Shown: positions 25,430 through 33,162 of the stretch, one piece after another | Layout of the letters: every line of letters begins with the position of its first letter | Numbering within the stretch: position 1 is the first letter of the stretch | DNA from: Elusimicrobiota bacterium | GTDB lineage: Bacteria > Elusimicrobiota > Elusimicrobia > UBA1565 > UBA9628 | Assembly (NCBI GenBank): GCA_016234805.1 | Contig: JACRNU010000052.1 | Coordinates: 1-36,204 of the forward strand | Length of the DNA: 36,204 bases | Reading direction: 5' to 3' | Program-made: the position numbers and the translations under genes | Notes under the pieces: generated by a model | Told to the model about the DNA's origin: nothing | Seen by the model: the letters and a program-made list of their open reading frames with translations, nothing else | Database searches by the model: none

Positions 25430-25709
25430 CGCGTACACTATATCGCACCCGACGTCTTGACACTATGACTGTCGGCACCCAGTGGGCTGACGACAGTCAT
25501 ACAGCCGGGCTTCGCGTACTCAGGCCGACGACGGGATGATGGCCCATATGGTGTAGACGGGATCATCCCCTCAAGGTGTTGGGAAACGGGGGCTCTTGGA
25601 CCGGGACATAGCAGGTCCCTTCGGGCGGACCGCTCCGCGCCAACTCCCGCAAGGCCGTGAGCACGCCCGCGTGGGCAGAAGCGCATGGCTGGGCGCTCAA
25701 GGTTTTCTT
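25430..25709. other. Non-coding gap between cytochrome b/c and lipoprotein genes
   Basis: About 280 bases with two inverted repeats (25464-25501; and gggatgat 25533-25540 with atcatccc 25562-25569). A possible -10 TATAGT (minus strand, 25442-25437) lies 7 bases before the cytochrome ATG, but with no convincing -35. An open frame of about 80 codons on the minus strand has no start signal or family resemblance that I can support. Confidence 0.5.
25464..25501. repeat. Perfect 11-bp inverted repeat upstream of the cytochrome b/c gene
   Basis: tatgactgtcg (25464-25474) and cgacagtcata (25491-25501) are perfect complements separated by 16 bases. The repeat sits about 35-72 bases upstream of the cytochrome ATG at 25429, where a -35 region and operator would be expected. 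It could be a binding site for a dimeric regulator or a hairpin. No second copy is seen in the window. Confidence 0.5.
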
Positions 25710-26540
25710 TCAGTTCACTGCATCCGGCAGTTTGGCCAGCATTTCCGATATTTTCTTGGCGAAGGCGGCTTCGTCGGCATTGCCGGAATCGTTGAACTGA
25801 TCCTGCCAGATGAGAACACCGGCAATGGGCTCAAACATCCTGAAGGTGAGCGCAAGATTGTCCTTATCCATGTCTAGGAATTTTACATTGCCCCCGCCCC
25901 CGCCCCCGGCAGCCATCCCGATGACCACGATCGTATTCAAGGCCCCTTTGCCGACGTTGGCAACAACAGCGCCGCCGCTGATGAAATATCCCTGGGCGTT
26001 TATGAGGACGACAGGCATTGCCCCGAATGGATTGGTTCCTGGCGGGAGCGATTTTCCCGCCGAACCGACTCGTTTCCTCCCCCGTTCACCTCTCGACTCA
26101 TTCGTATTAGTGAAGAGAGTCCTGATGTGCTCATCGGAAACCGCATCGCTTGTCGGCGCCAAGAGGAAAGGAGGAGAGACGGGTTTAGGGGCCGCAGGTT
26201 CCGTCTCATCGCCGAAAATCACTTCGAGGCGGGCGGGGGCAGCCATGCCGACAGCGCGCACGGGGGGCAACGGCAAATAGCCTTTTGCTCTCAGAACATC
26301 GGCAGTGATGGCTCCGAGTCGGGCGGCTATTGATTCGTTTTCAGCGACGTTCAGTATGGGATCTTTTATCGTGCGTCCGTGCGTCACCGTGACATCGACC
26401 ACAATGGCAATTTCCTTAAGATGCTGGACCTTCCCGCTTTCCCGTGCAAATCGCTGCGTTGCGCAAGCTGCTAGGGACAGCAAAATAAAAGTGATGCTTG
26501 CTGTCCTGAAATTGAATGCGCTCAAGTCTCTCAGCTTCAT
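25710..26540 (-). CDS. Lipoprotein of unknown function, possibly with a CsgG/GNA1162-like fold
   Basis: 276 residues starting at an ATG with an aaggaga box 7 bases upstream. The N-terminus is a lipoprotein signal with lipobox LAAC (Cys26), so the protein should be membrane-bound facing the periplasm. The segment ENESIAARLGAITADVLRAKGY and the later VLIWQDQF recall the layout of CsgG/TolB-N-like lipoproteins, but the resemblance is weak. A run of six glycines (about 215-221) is encoded by a GGGGGC triplet repeat, and a charged low-complexity stretch lies near 145-170. The gene lies 37 bases downstream of the membrane Ser/Thr kinase, so co-transcription is likely. Its base composition looks less GC-rich than its neighbours'. 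Confidence 0.75.
   Translation of the reverse strand: MKLRDLSAFNFRTASITFILLSLAACATQRFARESGKVQHLKEIAIVVDVTVTHGRTIKDPILNVAENESIAARLGAITADVLRAKGYLPLPPVRAVGMAAPARLEVIFGDETEPAAPKPVSPPFLLAPTSDAVSDEHIRTLFTNTNESRGERGRKRVGSAGKSLPPGTNPFGAMPVVLINAQGYFISGGAVVANVGKGALNTIVVIGMAAGGGGGGNVKFLDMDKDNLALTFRMFEPIAGVLIWQDQFNDSGNADEAAFAKKISEMLAKLPDAVN
25891..25908 (-). repeat. Triplicated 6-base unit (CCCCCG)x3 inside the lipoprotein gene
   Basis: Three tandem CCCCCG units on the + strand read as GGGGGC on the coding strand and encode a poly-Gly run. Loss or gain of a unit would keep frame and change loop length. The coding strand is also a possible G-quadruplex former. Confidence 0.7.
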
Positions 26541-26577
26541 GTTGTCTCCTTCGACACGTCCGGGTTGCAGGATACGC

Positions 26578-28098
26578 CTAAGCGTATCCCACCAGCCGGC
26601 CCTCGATCTTCTGGACCACGGGCTTGCGCTTGGGGAAGAAGACCCAGGACCCGGCGTAAAGGAAGGCCACCCCGGTCCAGCGCCAGAACCCCTGGGACGC
26701 CAGGAACGACTGGAATCCCATGGTCAGGAGGCGCTTCAAGCCCGCGAACCAGGATCCGCCGTGGCCGCTCAGACGCAGGCTCGCCCCTCCGAGCGCCAGG
26801 AGGACCACGGCCGCGGCCAGCAGCCACAGGGCGAGCTCGAGGCTCCGGGTCTCCTCATCGAAAGCGCCCTCCCAAAGGGAACCCAGGCCCGCGGCAAACC
26901 CAAGACCGAGCAGGATGAGGACCTCCACGGAAGGCGCGGCCGTCGGGACCCAGGTCGCCAGGCCTGGCAGGCCGAATTTATAGAACGACAGGCACATGCA
27001 CAGGAAGACCGCCGTCGCCAGGGTCTTCCTCATCCAACCGCTCCTCTCCCCGAGATAGAACGCCAGCAGGAACAGGGCGGAGACCAGGCCCCCGGCCAGC
27101 CAATCCGCTTGGACCGCGTTCAGCCAGTCCCTGCCGAACGCGGCCACGACGATGCCCACGAAGATGGCCTTGGAGGATAGCGTGGGGCGGATATCCCTGT
27201 GGGGGGGCGGAGGGGGGGGCGGCGGCAGCATCCTATCGGTGCCGGCAACATCCGCCGCGGATTGGCTCTCGACGAGCATCTCGGGCGCGTTGAGGGCGGC
27301 GAGCATATCCTCGGCGCTGCGCGGCCTTCCCTCCGGGGTCTTGGCCATGAGCCTGCTGATGAGGGCTGAGGCGAATCGCGTCACGCTCGGGTCCGCGTCC
27401 CGGACGTCCGGGATGGGAGCGTCCCGATGCTTGAGGATGGCTTCCCGGGTGCTCTCGCTGGGATAGGGAATCTTGCCGGTCAGGAGGAAGTAGTACATGG
27501 CCCCGCACGCGTAGAGGTCCGTGCGGGGGTCGGGCTTGGCGCCGTAGGCCTGCTCCGGAGCCATGAAATCCACGGTCCCCGCGGCCTGGGCGTCGGCGCC
27601 CACCGCGCCGGCGATCCCGAAATCCATGAGCCGCACTCCGCCGTCCTCGTCGATCATGATGTTGCCGGGCTTGATGTCCCGGTGGACGACGCCCATGCGG
27701 TGGGCGACGGCCAGGCCGGCGGCGACCTCCTTCATGATCTTGAGCGCCTCCGGCGGGTTCAGGAACCTCCTCTGCGCGAGCCTGCGATCGAGGGTCTCTC
27801 CCCGGATGAGCTGCATGACGATGTAGCAATAAGGCCCCTGCTGGCCCACGTCGTAGACCTGCACGATCCGGGAGTCCTCGATCTTGGCCGCTGCCCGGGC
27901 CTCGCGCAGCACCGCCTGGATGACGGCCTCGCCGTTGACGAGAGGGGGCTCGATGATCTTCACCGCGACCTCGCGGTCGAGCGCGAGGTGCCTGCCCCGG
28001 TACACGTTGCCCATCCCTCCCCGGCTGAGGAATTGGTCGATGCGGCAGGGGCCCAGAACGGTGCCCAGCAGGGGGTCGGAGGCCGCGGGACTCTCCAT
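26578..28098 (-). CDS. Membrane Ser/Thr protein kinase (PknB-type) with a C-terminal multi-helix domain
   Basis: 506 residues from the ATG at 28098; a TTG at 28116 would add six residues but lies in the promoter. The Hanks-type kinase domain (about 15-275) is complete: glycine loop LSRGGMGNVYRG, VAVKII lysine, HRDIKPGN catalytic loop, MDFGIAG, and MAPEQ. An eight-proline run (about 290-300) links to roughly six membrane helices (about 312-490), and a short basic tail ends the chain. There is no PASTA or other extracytoplasmic sensor, so the signal may be sensed within the membrane. The lipoprotein gene follows after 37 bases. Targets cannot be inferred. Confidence 0.92.
   Translation of the reverse strand: MESPAASDPLLGTVLGPCRIDQFLSRGGMGNVYRGRHLALDREVAVKIIEPPLVNGEAVIQAVLREARAAAKIEDSRIVQVYDVGQQGPYCYIVMQLIRGETLDRRLAQRRFLNPPEALKIMKEVAAGLAVAHRMGVVHRDIKPGNIMIDEDGGVRLMDFGIAGAVGADAQAAGTVDFMAPEQAYGAKPDPRTDLYACGAMYYFLLTGKIPYPSESTREAILKHRDAPIPDVRDADPSVTRFASALISRLMAKTPEGRPRSAEDMLAALNAPEMLVESQSAADVAGTDRMLPPPPPPPPHRDIRPTLSSKAIFVGIVVAAFGRDWLNAVQADWLAGGLVSALFLLAFYLGERSGWMRKTLATAVFLCMCLSFYKFGLPGLATWVPTAAPSVEVLILLGLGFAAGLGSLWEGAFDEETRSLELALWLLAAAVVLLALGGASLRLSGHGGSWFAGLKRLLTMGFQSFLASQGFWRWTGVAFLYAGSWVFFPKRKPVVQKIEGRLVGYA
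27201..27219 (-). repeat. Homopolymer G7/G8 tracts encoding the kinase polyproline linker
   Basis: On the + strand a run of 7 G (27201-27207) and a run of 8 G (27212-27219) are separated by cgga; the minus coding strand reads as proline codons. Runs of this length are prone to slippage. A one-base change would cut the membrane domain off a still intact kinase domain. The same stretch plus flanking G-runs is a potential G-quadruplex. Confidence 0.7.
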
Positions 28099-28107
28099 CT
28101 TGGCCCT

Positions 28108-28136
28108 ATTATACAAGACAGGGGCAATCTTGGCGA
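28108..28136 (-). promoter_or_regulatory. Candidate sigma-70 promoter for the Ser/Thr kinase, leaderless-type
   Basis: On the minus strand TCGCCA (28136-28131, 4 of 6 matches to -35) is followed after 17 bases by a perfect TATAAT (28113-28108). Only 9 bases separate the -10 box from the ATG at 28098, so transcription would begin at or just before the start codon. There is no convincing ribosome-binding site. Confidence 0.55.
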
Positions 28137-28181
28137 GGCAAGCCTGAAAAATGCTTAGATGGGTATCACGCCTGCACCCGC

Positions 28182-28685
28182 ATGGACGACAACAGCCGGC
28201 TCCAAGAGCTCTACCTCGGGGACCAGAAGGACCGCGAGCAGGTCTACCACAGCAAGGCCAGGGTGGATGACCTCTCCGCCCGCGACAAGCTGCGCCGCGA
28301 GCTCGTCTACGAGATGATGTCCCAGGGCGCGGTGAAGACCCCTCTCGACTTTTACCATGCCGCGGTCATCCTCCAGCACGGCGCCCTTCCCAAGGATTTC
28401 CTCGCCGCGCACCGTCTCGCGGTGCTCTCCGCGGTCGGGGGGCACCGGCCGGCGCGGTGGCTCCTGGCGGCTTCCCTCGACCGCTACCTCGTCTCATCCG
28501 AATGCCCCCAGATCTACGGCACCCAGTTCGAATTCGACGAAGCGGAGAACCAATACCGCCTCAACATGCCCATAGACGAGTCTTCCGTGATGCCGGCGGA
28601 GAAGACGCTGCTCGACGTCCCCTCCGTGCCGGAACGACTCAAGCAGCTCAACAGCCGCATCCATGGCGGGGGAGGCAAGAAGTGA
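28182..28685 (+). CDS. DUF6624-like protein
   Basis: 167 residues, no signal peptide or membrane helix. The pattern AAVILQHG, AAHRLAVLSAVGG..PARWLLAASLDRYL and QIYGTQF matches the helical DUF6624-type family, whose function is unknown. It is divergent from the Ser/Thr kinase gene (83 bases between the two starts). Its stop overlaps the GTG start of the dihydropyrimidinase gene by four bases, so translation of the two is probably coupled. No clear ribosome-binding site precedes the ATG at 28182. Confidence 0.75.
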   Translation: MDDNSRLQELYLGDQKDREQVYHSKARVDDLSARDKLRRELVYEMMSQGAVKTPLDFYHAAVILQHGALPKDFLAAHRLAVLSAVGGHRPARWLLAASLDRYLVSSECPQIYGTQFEFDEAENQYRLNMPIDESSVMPAEKTLLDVPSVPERLKQLNSRIHGGGGKK

Positions 28686-30088
28686 CCGCGGCCTGGGACC
28701 TGGTCATCAAGGGCGGCACCGTGGTCACCCCCTCCGGCAGGTCCGTGGCGGACCTGGCCGTGGCCGGGGGAAGGATCGCGGCGATCGGCGCCCTCGACGG
28801 CATACCCGCCGGGGCCAAGGCTTCGGCCGTGGATGCCCGGGGCATGGTGGTCGTGCCCGGAGGAGTGGACGCCCACACCCACCTGGCCATGCCTTTCAAG
28901 GGCGGGACCACGGCCGATGACTTCGCCTCGGGCTCCAGGGCCGCGCTCCTGGGCGGGACCACGACCATCATCGATTTCGCCGCGCCCGGCCCAGGCGGCT
29001 CCCTCGAAAAGGGACTCGACGCCTGGCATCGCAAGGCGGAGGGCGAGTCTTCCGTGGATTACGGCTTCCACATGACCATGGTCGGAGCCCCGGAGCGCTC
29101 CCTGCGGGAGATGGACCGCCTGGTCCGGCAGGGCGTGGTCTCCTTCAAGCTCTTCACCGCCTACCCGGACCGCCTCATGTCCGACGATGGGGCCATCTTC
29201 AAGGCCCTGCGGCGCTCCCGGGACAACGGGGCGCTCGTTTCGGTCCATGCCGAGAACGGCCCGGTCATCGAAGCCCTCACCCGGGAGGCCCTCGCCGCCG
29301 GCAACCGCGCCCCCCGGTTCCACGCCCTGACGCGGCCCATGGCGGCCGAAGCCGAAGCCGCGGCCCGGATCATCGCCCTGGCCGAGATGGCCGGGGCCCC
29401 GGTCTACATCGTGCACGTCTCCGCCGCGGCGTCGCTGGCCGAGATCCGCCGGGGCCGCAAGCGGGGCGTGGTTGTGCTCGCCGAGACCTGCCCCCAGTAC
29501 CTGTACCTCACGGCCGAGGAGTACGAGCGGCCCGGGTTCGAGGCCGCCGGGTTCGTGATGTCGCCTCCGCTCAGGCCCAAGGGCAACGAGACCGCGCTCT
29601 GGCAGGCCCTCAGGGACGGCGAGATCCAGGCGGTCTCCACCGACCACTGCTCCTTCTTCATGAAGAGGCACGGACGGTCTCCGTGCAAGGAGGACGGCCG
29701 GAAAGACTTCTCCAGGATCCCCAACGGCGCGCCCGGCATCGGAGCGCGGATGCTCCTGATGTGGGACGCGGTCCAGAAGGGCCGGATCACGGCCGAACGG
29801 TTCGTGGAAGCGACCGCGTCCTCTCCGGCGCGGATCTTCGGACTCCACCCCCGCAAGGGGAACCTCGCGCCCGGCGCCGACGCCGACATCGTCGTCATCG
29901 ACCCCCGCAAGACGCATTCCTTCAGCGCGTCGAACAACAACTTGAACGTGGACTATGAGCCCTACGAAGGGCGGACCGTGCACGGCGCCGTCAGGGACGT
30001 CTTCCTGCGCGGCCGCCCCATGGTCCGCCACCACGCGCTCGTGGCCCGCGCCGGAGGAGGGACGTTCCTCCGCCGGATACCCCGTTGA
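28682..30088 (+). CDS. hydA: Dihydropyrimidinase / D-hydantoinase
   Basis: 468 residues starting at GTG within the preceding stop (GTGA), with a ggggagg box 6 bases upstream. It belongs to the amidohydrolase superfamily and opens the ring of 5,6-dihydropyrimidines to N-carbamoyl-beta-amino acids. Metal-site and catalytic landmarks are DAHTHL, the lysine to be carboxylated in SFKLF (Lys156), SVHAENG, VYIVHVSAA, AETCPQYLYL and STDHCSF. The C-terminal NGAPGI and DADIVVIDP segments also match the family. The next gene encodes an aminotransferase. Dihydropyrimidine dehydrogenase and beta-ureidopropionase are not in the window, so use in full pyrimidine breakdown is uncertain; other cyclic amides may be substrates. 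Confidence 0.92.
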   Translation: MTAAWDLVIKGGTVVTPSGRSVADLAVAGGRIAAIGALDGIPAGAKASAVDARGMVVVPGGVDAHTHLAMPFKGGTTADDFASGSRAALLGGTTTIIDFAAPGPGGSLEKGLDAWHRKAEGESSVDYGFHMTMVGAPERSLREMDRLVRQGVVSFKLFTAYPDRLMSDDGAIFKALRRSRDNGALVSVHAENGPVIEALTREALAAGNRAPRFHALTRPMAAEAEAAARIIALAEMAGAPVYIVHVSAAASLAEIRRGRKRGVVVLAETCPQYLYLTAEEYERPGFEAAGFVMSPPLRPKGNETALWQALRDGEIQAVSTDHCSFFMKRHGRSPCKEDGRKDFSRIPNGAPGIGARMLLMWDAVQKGRITAERFVEATASSPARIFGLHPRKGNLAPGADADIVVIDPRKTHSFSASNNNLNVDYEPYEGRTVHGAVRDVFLRGRPMVRHHALVARAGGGTFLRRIPR

Positions 30089-30101
30089 GACTGGAGCAGA
30101 C

Positions 30102-31484
30102 ATGAAGATCGCCGCCGCCGACATCCTCAAGGAGACCCAGCGCACCCTCGACATCGTGGCCAAGGCCGACCTCACCGACGAGGAGCGCGACGCCCTCACC
30201 GAGACCACCGTCTCGGCCTACGCCAACTACGTCAACCCGGGCATCCTCGAGTACCGCAAGTCCGTTTCCACCGAGTACATCTCCATCGAGTGGTCCGACT
30301 CCGCCAACACCTTCAACGACATCAAAGGCAAGAAGTACATCGACTTCCTCGGCGGCTACGGGGTCTTCAACGTGGGCCACCGGCACCCCAAGGTCATCGC
30401 GGCCGTGGCCAACCAGCTCAAGAGGCAGGCCCTCCACTCGCAGGAACTGCTCGAGCCTTTCCGGGCCATCCTCGCCAAGCTCGTGCACGACATCACCCCG
30501 GGAGACCTGCAGTTCAGCTTCTTCGGCAACTCCGGGGCCGAGGCCATCGAGGGAGCGATGAAGCTGGCCATGCTCCACACCGGACGCAAGTCCTTCGTGG
30601 CCGCGGTGTCCGGCTTCCACGGCAAGACCCTCGGAGCCCTCTCCGCCACGGCCAAGGCCAAGTTCCGCCAGCCCTTCCTGCCCATCCTGCCGGACTGCTA
30701 CCACGTCCCCTACGGCGACGCGGACTACGTCGAGTCCATCCTCAAATCCGCCGACGAGGTCGGCAACGACATCGCGGGCGTCATCCTCGAGCCCATCCAG
30801 GGCGAGGGGGGGATCAACGTGCCCCCGGACGACTATCTCCCGCGCGTGCGGGACCTCTGCGACCGCTACGGGGCCCTCCTCATCGCCGACGAGGTCCAGA
30901 CCGGCATGGGCCGCACCGGCAGGATGTTCTGCGTGGAACACTGGAACGTGGTCCCGGACATCCTCTGCATGGGCAAGGCCTTCGGGGGCGGCGTGATGCC
31001 CATCGGCGCCTTCGTCTCCAACAAGACGGTCTGGGAGCAGCTCTTCCCCGAGCCCTGGCTGCACTCGACCACCTTCGGCGGCAATCCCCTGGCCTGCGTG
31101 GCCGCCATCGCGGCCATCCACGTCACCCTCGAGGAGAAGCTGCCGGAACGGGCCGAGAAGATGGGCAACGAGATGATGGGGCGCTTGAAGGCCCTGCGGC
31201 GGAGGTTCCCAAAGCTCTGCGTGGACGTCCGGGGCAAGGGCCTCATGATCGGCATCGAGTTCCCGTCCGACGCGATCGGCTATGAGATCGCCAAGGGTTT
31301 CTTCGACAACGGCGTGCTCGTGGCCGGCACCCTCTTCTCCGCCAAGACCATCCGCATCGAGCCTCCGCTGACCATCACCACGGCGGAGATGAACCAGGCC
31401 CTCGGGGTCATCGAGAAGGTCTTCAAGGAAGTCAACGCCCGCCACTTCGAGCCGCCCAAGCGGCCCGGCCCTGCAAGACGCTGA
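30102..31484 (+). CDS. patA: Class III aminotransferase, putrescine aminotransferase type
   Basis: 460 residues; the ATG at 30102 has tggag 6 bases upstream. It is PLP-dependent with Lys292 in CMGKAFGGG as the Schiff-base residue, and with FGNSGAEAIEGAMKLA, GFHGKTLGALSATAKAKF, ILEPIQGEGG, ADEVQTGMGRTG and STTFGGNPLA. The N-terminal YVNPGILEYRKSV and LHSQELLEPFRA are near-identical to those of E. coli PatA, which moves an amino group from putrescine to 2-oxoglutarate. It sits 13 bases after the dihydropyrimidinase, so an alternative role as an aminotransferase for beta-alanine or another omega-amino acid is possible. Class and subfamily are firm; the true substrate is not. Confidence 0.9.
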   Translation: MKIAAADILKETQRTLDIVAKADLTDEERDALTETTVSAYANYVNPGILEYRKSVSTEYISIEWSDSANTFNDIKGKKYIDFLGGYGVFNVGHRHPKVIAAVANQLKRQALHSQELLEPFRAILAKLVHDITPGDLQFSFFGNSGAEAIEGAMKLAMLHTGRKSFVAAVSGFHGKTLGALSATAKAKFRQPFLPILPDCYHVPYGDADYVESILKSADEVGNDIAGVILEPIQGEGGINVPPDDYLPRVRDLCDRYGALLIADEVQTGMGRTGRMFCVEHWNVVPDILCMGKAFGGGVMPIGAFVSNKTVWEQLFPEPWLHSTTFGGNPLACVAAIAAIHVTLEEKLPERAEKMGNEMMGRLKALRRRFPKLCVDVRGKGLMIGIEFPSDAIGYEIAKGFFDNGVLVAGTLFSAKTIRIEPPLTITTAEMNQALGVIEKVFKEVNARHFEPPKRPGPARR

Positions 31485-31495
31485 AGGCGCCCGGC

Positions 31496-33127
31496 ATGCT
31501 CCGGACCCTTCTGCCTGTCCTGCCCGGCCACATCCATCTCGACCGCAAGCGGACGATCTTCTCCCTGCGCGGGGTCATCTCGCTGCTCATGCTTTTCTTC
31601 CTGCTCTACCACCCCGCCTCGGACCAGGGCCCCCGCTGGACCGCGGCTGTCCTCTTCGCCGGCCACCTCATCTCCAACCTCCTCCTGCTGAGGATGCCGT
31701 GTGCCTGGCTCGAGAGGGCCTCGGTGCAGGCCGGGGTCTTCCTCTTCGACATCCTGGTCATCTCGGGGCTCATCTTCGCCTGCGCCGGCCTCGACAGCGA
31801 CCTCTACCTCGTGTACTTCGTCGTGGTCCTCATGTCCGGCCTCCAGATGCGCGTCTGGCAGAGCCTCCTCATCGGGGCGGCCGCGAGCGCCGTCTACGTC
31901 ACCCTCTGGACCAGGTCCAACCCCGGGGCGGACCTCTGGCACGCGGACCTGCTGCTCCGTCTGCCCTTCTTCTACATCGTGGCGGTCTTCGCGGCGTTCT
32001 TCGCCCAGCAGGCCAAGGACCGGGAGTCGGCCATCAAGGAGGAGTCCATCCAGGAGGAACGGTCCAAGCTCCGAGCCGTGTTCGGCCAGATGCAGGACGC
32101 CGCGGTCCTGACCGACGCGCCGGGCAAGGTGGTCCTCCACAACGAAGCCGCGGCCCGCCTCTTCGGCATCTCCGATCCCCGGGCCGGCACGCTCGCGGAC
32201 CATCTCCTCGGCCTTTCCGTGGATCCCCCGGTCCCGGCCATCCTCGACTCCTCCGAGGCCACGGTATGCTTCGAGGTCACGCGATCCTCTCCGACGAAGC
32301 TCATCCTGGCCGGCACCGCGACCGCGCTCGCCTTCGAGGAGGCGGCGGAGCGCCCCGCCTGGCTCGGCCGCCTCTTCGTCTTCCGGGACGTCACCACCGA
32401 GCGCCAGGAAGGCCTGCTCAAGCGCTCCTTCCTGTTCCTCATCCAGCACAAGCTCAGGACGCCCCTGGCCCTGGTCATCGGGTTCTCCCAGATGCTGCTC
32501 AAGCGCCGGGGATCAGCGTCGGTGGCGGAAGCAGGGCAGGATGAGAAGGCTCTCGACACCATCCTGTCCCAGAGCCGCAAGCTCAATGACCTGGTGGACC
32601 GGCTGCTGGACTTCGTCTCCGTGGAAGCCCTGGACCCGGCCAGCCTCGAGCGCAAGGCCTTCCCCCTGGCGGAAGCGATTCGTGACGCGGTCAAGCCGCT
32701 AGAGGCATGGATGGGGGAGCGCGACGCAGTGCTCGACCTGGCCGTGGATCCGGCCCTGACGGCCTACGGCGATCAGAAGCTCATCAGCAGGGTCTTCAGG
32801 AACCTCATCGAGAACGGCGTGAAGTTCAATTCCAAGCCGGAGAAGAGGGTCACGGTGCGGGCTTGCGCGCGGGACGGCGGCATCGCCGCGTCCGTCGAGG
32901 ACCAGGGGGACGGCATCCCTCCCGAGGACCGCGACCGGATCTTCCAGCGCTTCCACCAAGTGGAGCCCTCGTTCACCGGGAACGTGGAGGGCTGGGGCCT
33001 CGGACTGCCCATGGCCAGGAAGGTGGTCGAGCACCACGGCGGCCGGCTCGCGGTCGAATCGAGCCTGGGCAACGGCACCACGGTCTCGTTCACTTTCCCC
33101 AAACCTCCGCCCCTTCCTGCGGACTGA
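31496..33127 (+). CDS. Orphan membrane sensor histidine kinase with PAS domain
   Basis: 543 residues. Six predicted membrane helices (about 22-185) form the input region with no sizeable periplasmic domain. A PAS-like domain (about 195-300; LRAVFGQMQDAAVLTD) follows, then HisKA with His318 in FLIQHKLRTPL, and HATPase_c with NLIENGVKFN, DQGDGIP and GWGLGLPMARKVVEHHGG. The residue after the phospho-accepting His is Lys rather than the usual Glu or Asp. No response regulator gene is adjacent. The gene starts 11 bases after patA and ends convergently with aroA, 35 bases away, where I see no clear terminator. The signal is unknown. Confidence 0.9.
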   Translation: MLRTLLPVLPGHIHLDRKRTIFSLRGVISLLMLFFLLYHPASDQGPRWTAAVLFAGHLISNLLLLRMPCAWLERASVQAGVFLFDILVISGLIFACAGLDSDLYLVYFVVVLMSGLQMRVWQSLLIGAAASAVYVTLWTRSNPGADLWHADLLLRLPFFYIVAVFAAFFAQQAKDRESAIKEESIQEERSKLRAVFGQMQDAAVLTDAPGKVVLHNEAAARLFGISDPRAGTLADHLLGLSVDPPVPAILDSSEATVCFEVTRSSPTKLILAGTATALAFEEAAERPAWLGRLFVFRDVTTERQEGLLKRSFLFLIQHKLRTPLALVIGFSQMLLKRRGSASVAEAGQDEKALDTILSQSRKLNDLVDRLLDFVSVEALDPASLERKAFPLAEAIRDAVKPLEAWMGERDAVLDLAVDPALTAYGDQKLISRVFRNLIENGVKFNSKPEKRVTVRACARDGGIAASVEDQGDGIPPEDRDRIFQRFHQVEPSFTGNVEGWGLGLPMARKVVEHHGGRLAVESSLGNGTTVSFTFPKPPPLPAD

Positions 33128-33162
33128 GGACGGCCGGCCCACCACCGCCGCGAGACAAGGCT

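Noticed and set aside
25438..25686. 82-codon minus-strand frame in the gap before the cytochrome b/c gene
   Set aside because: No start signal, no homology that I recognise, and it covers both inverted repeats.
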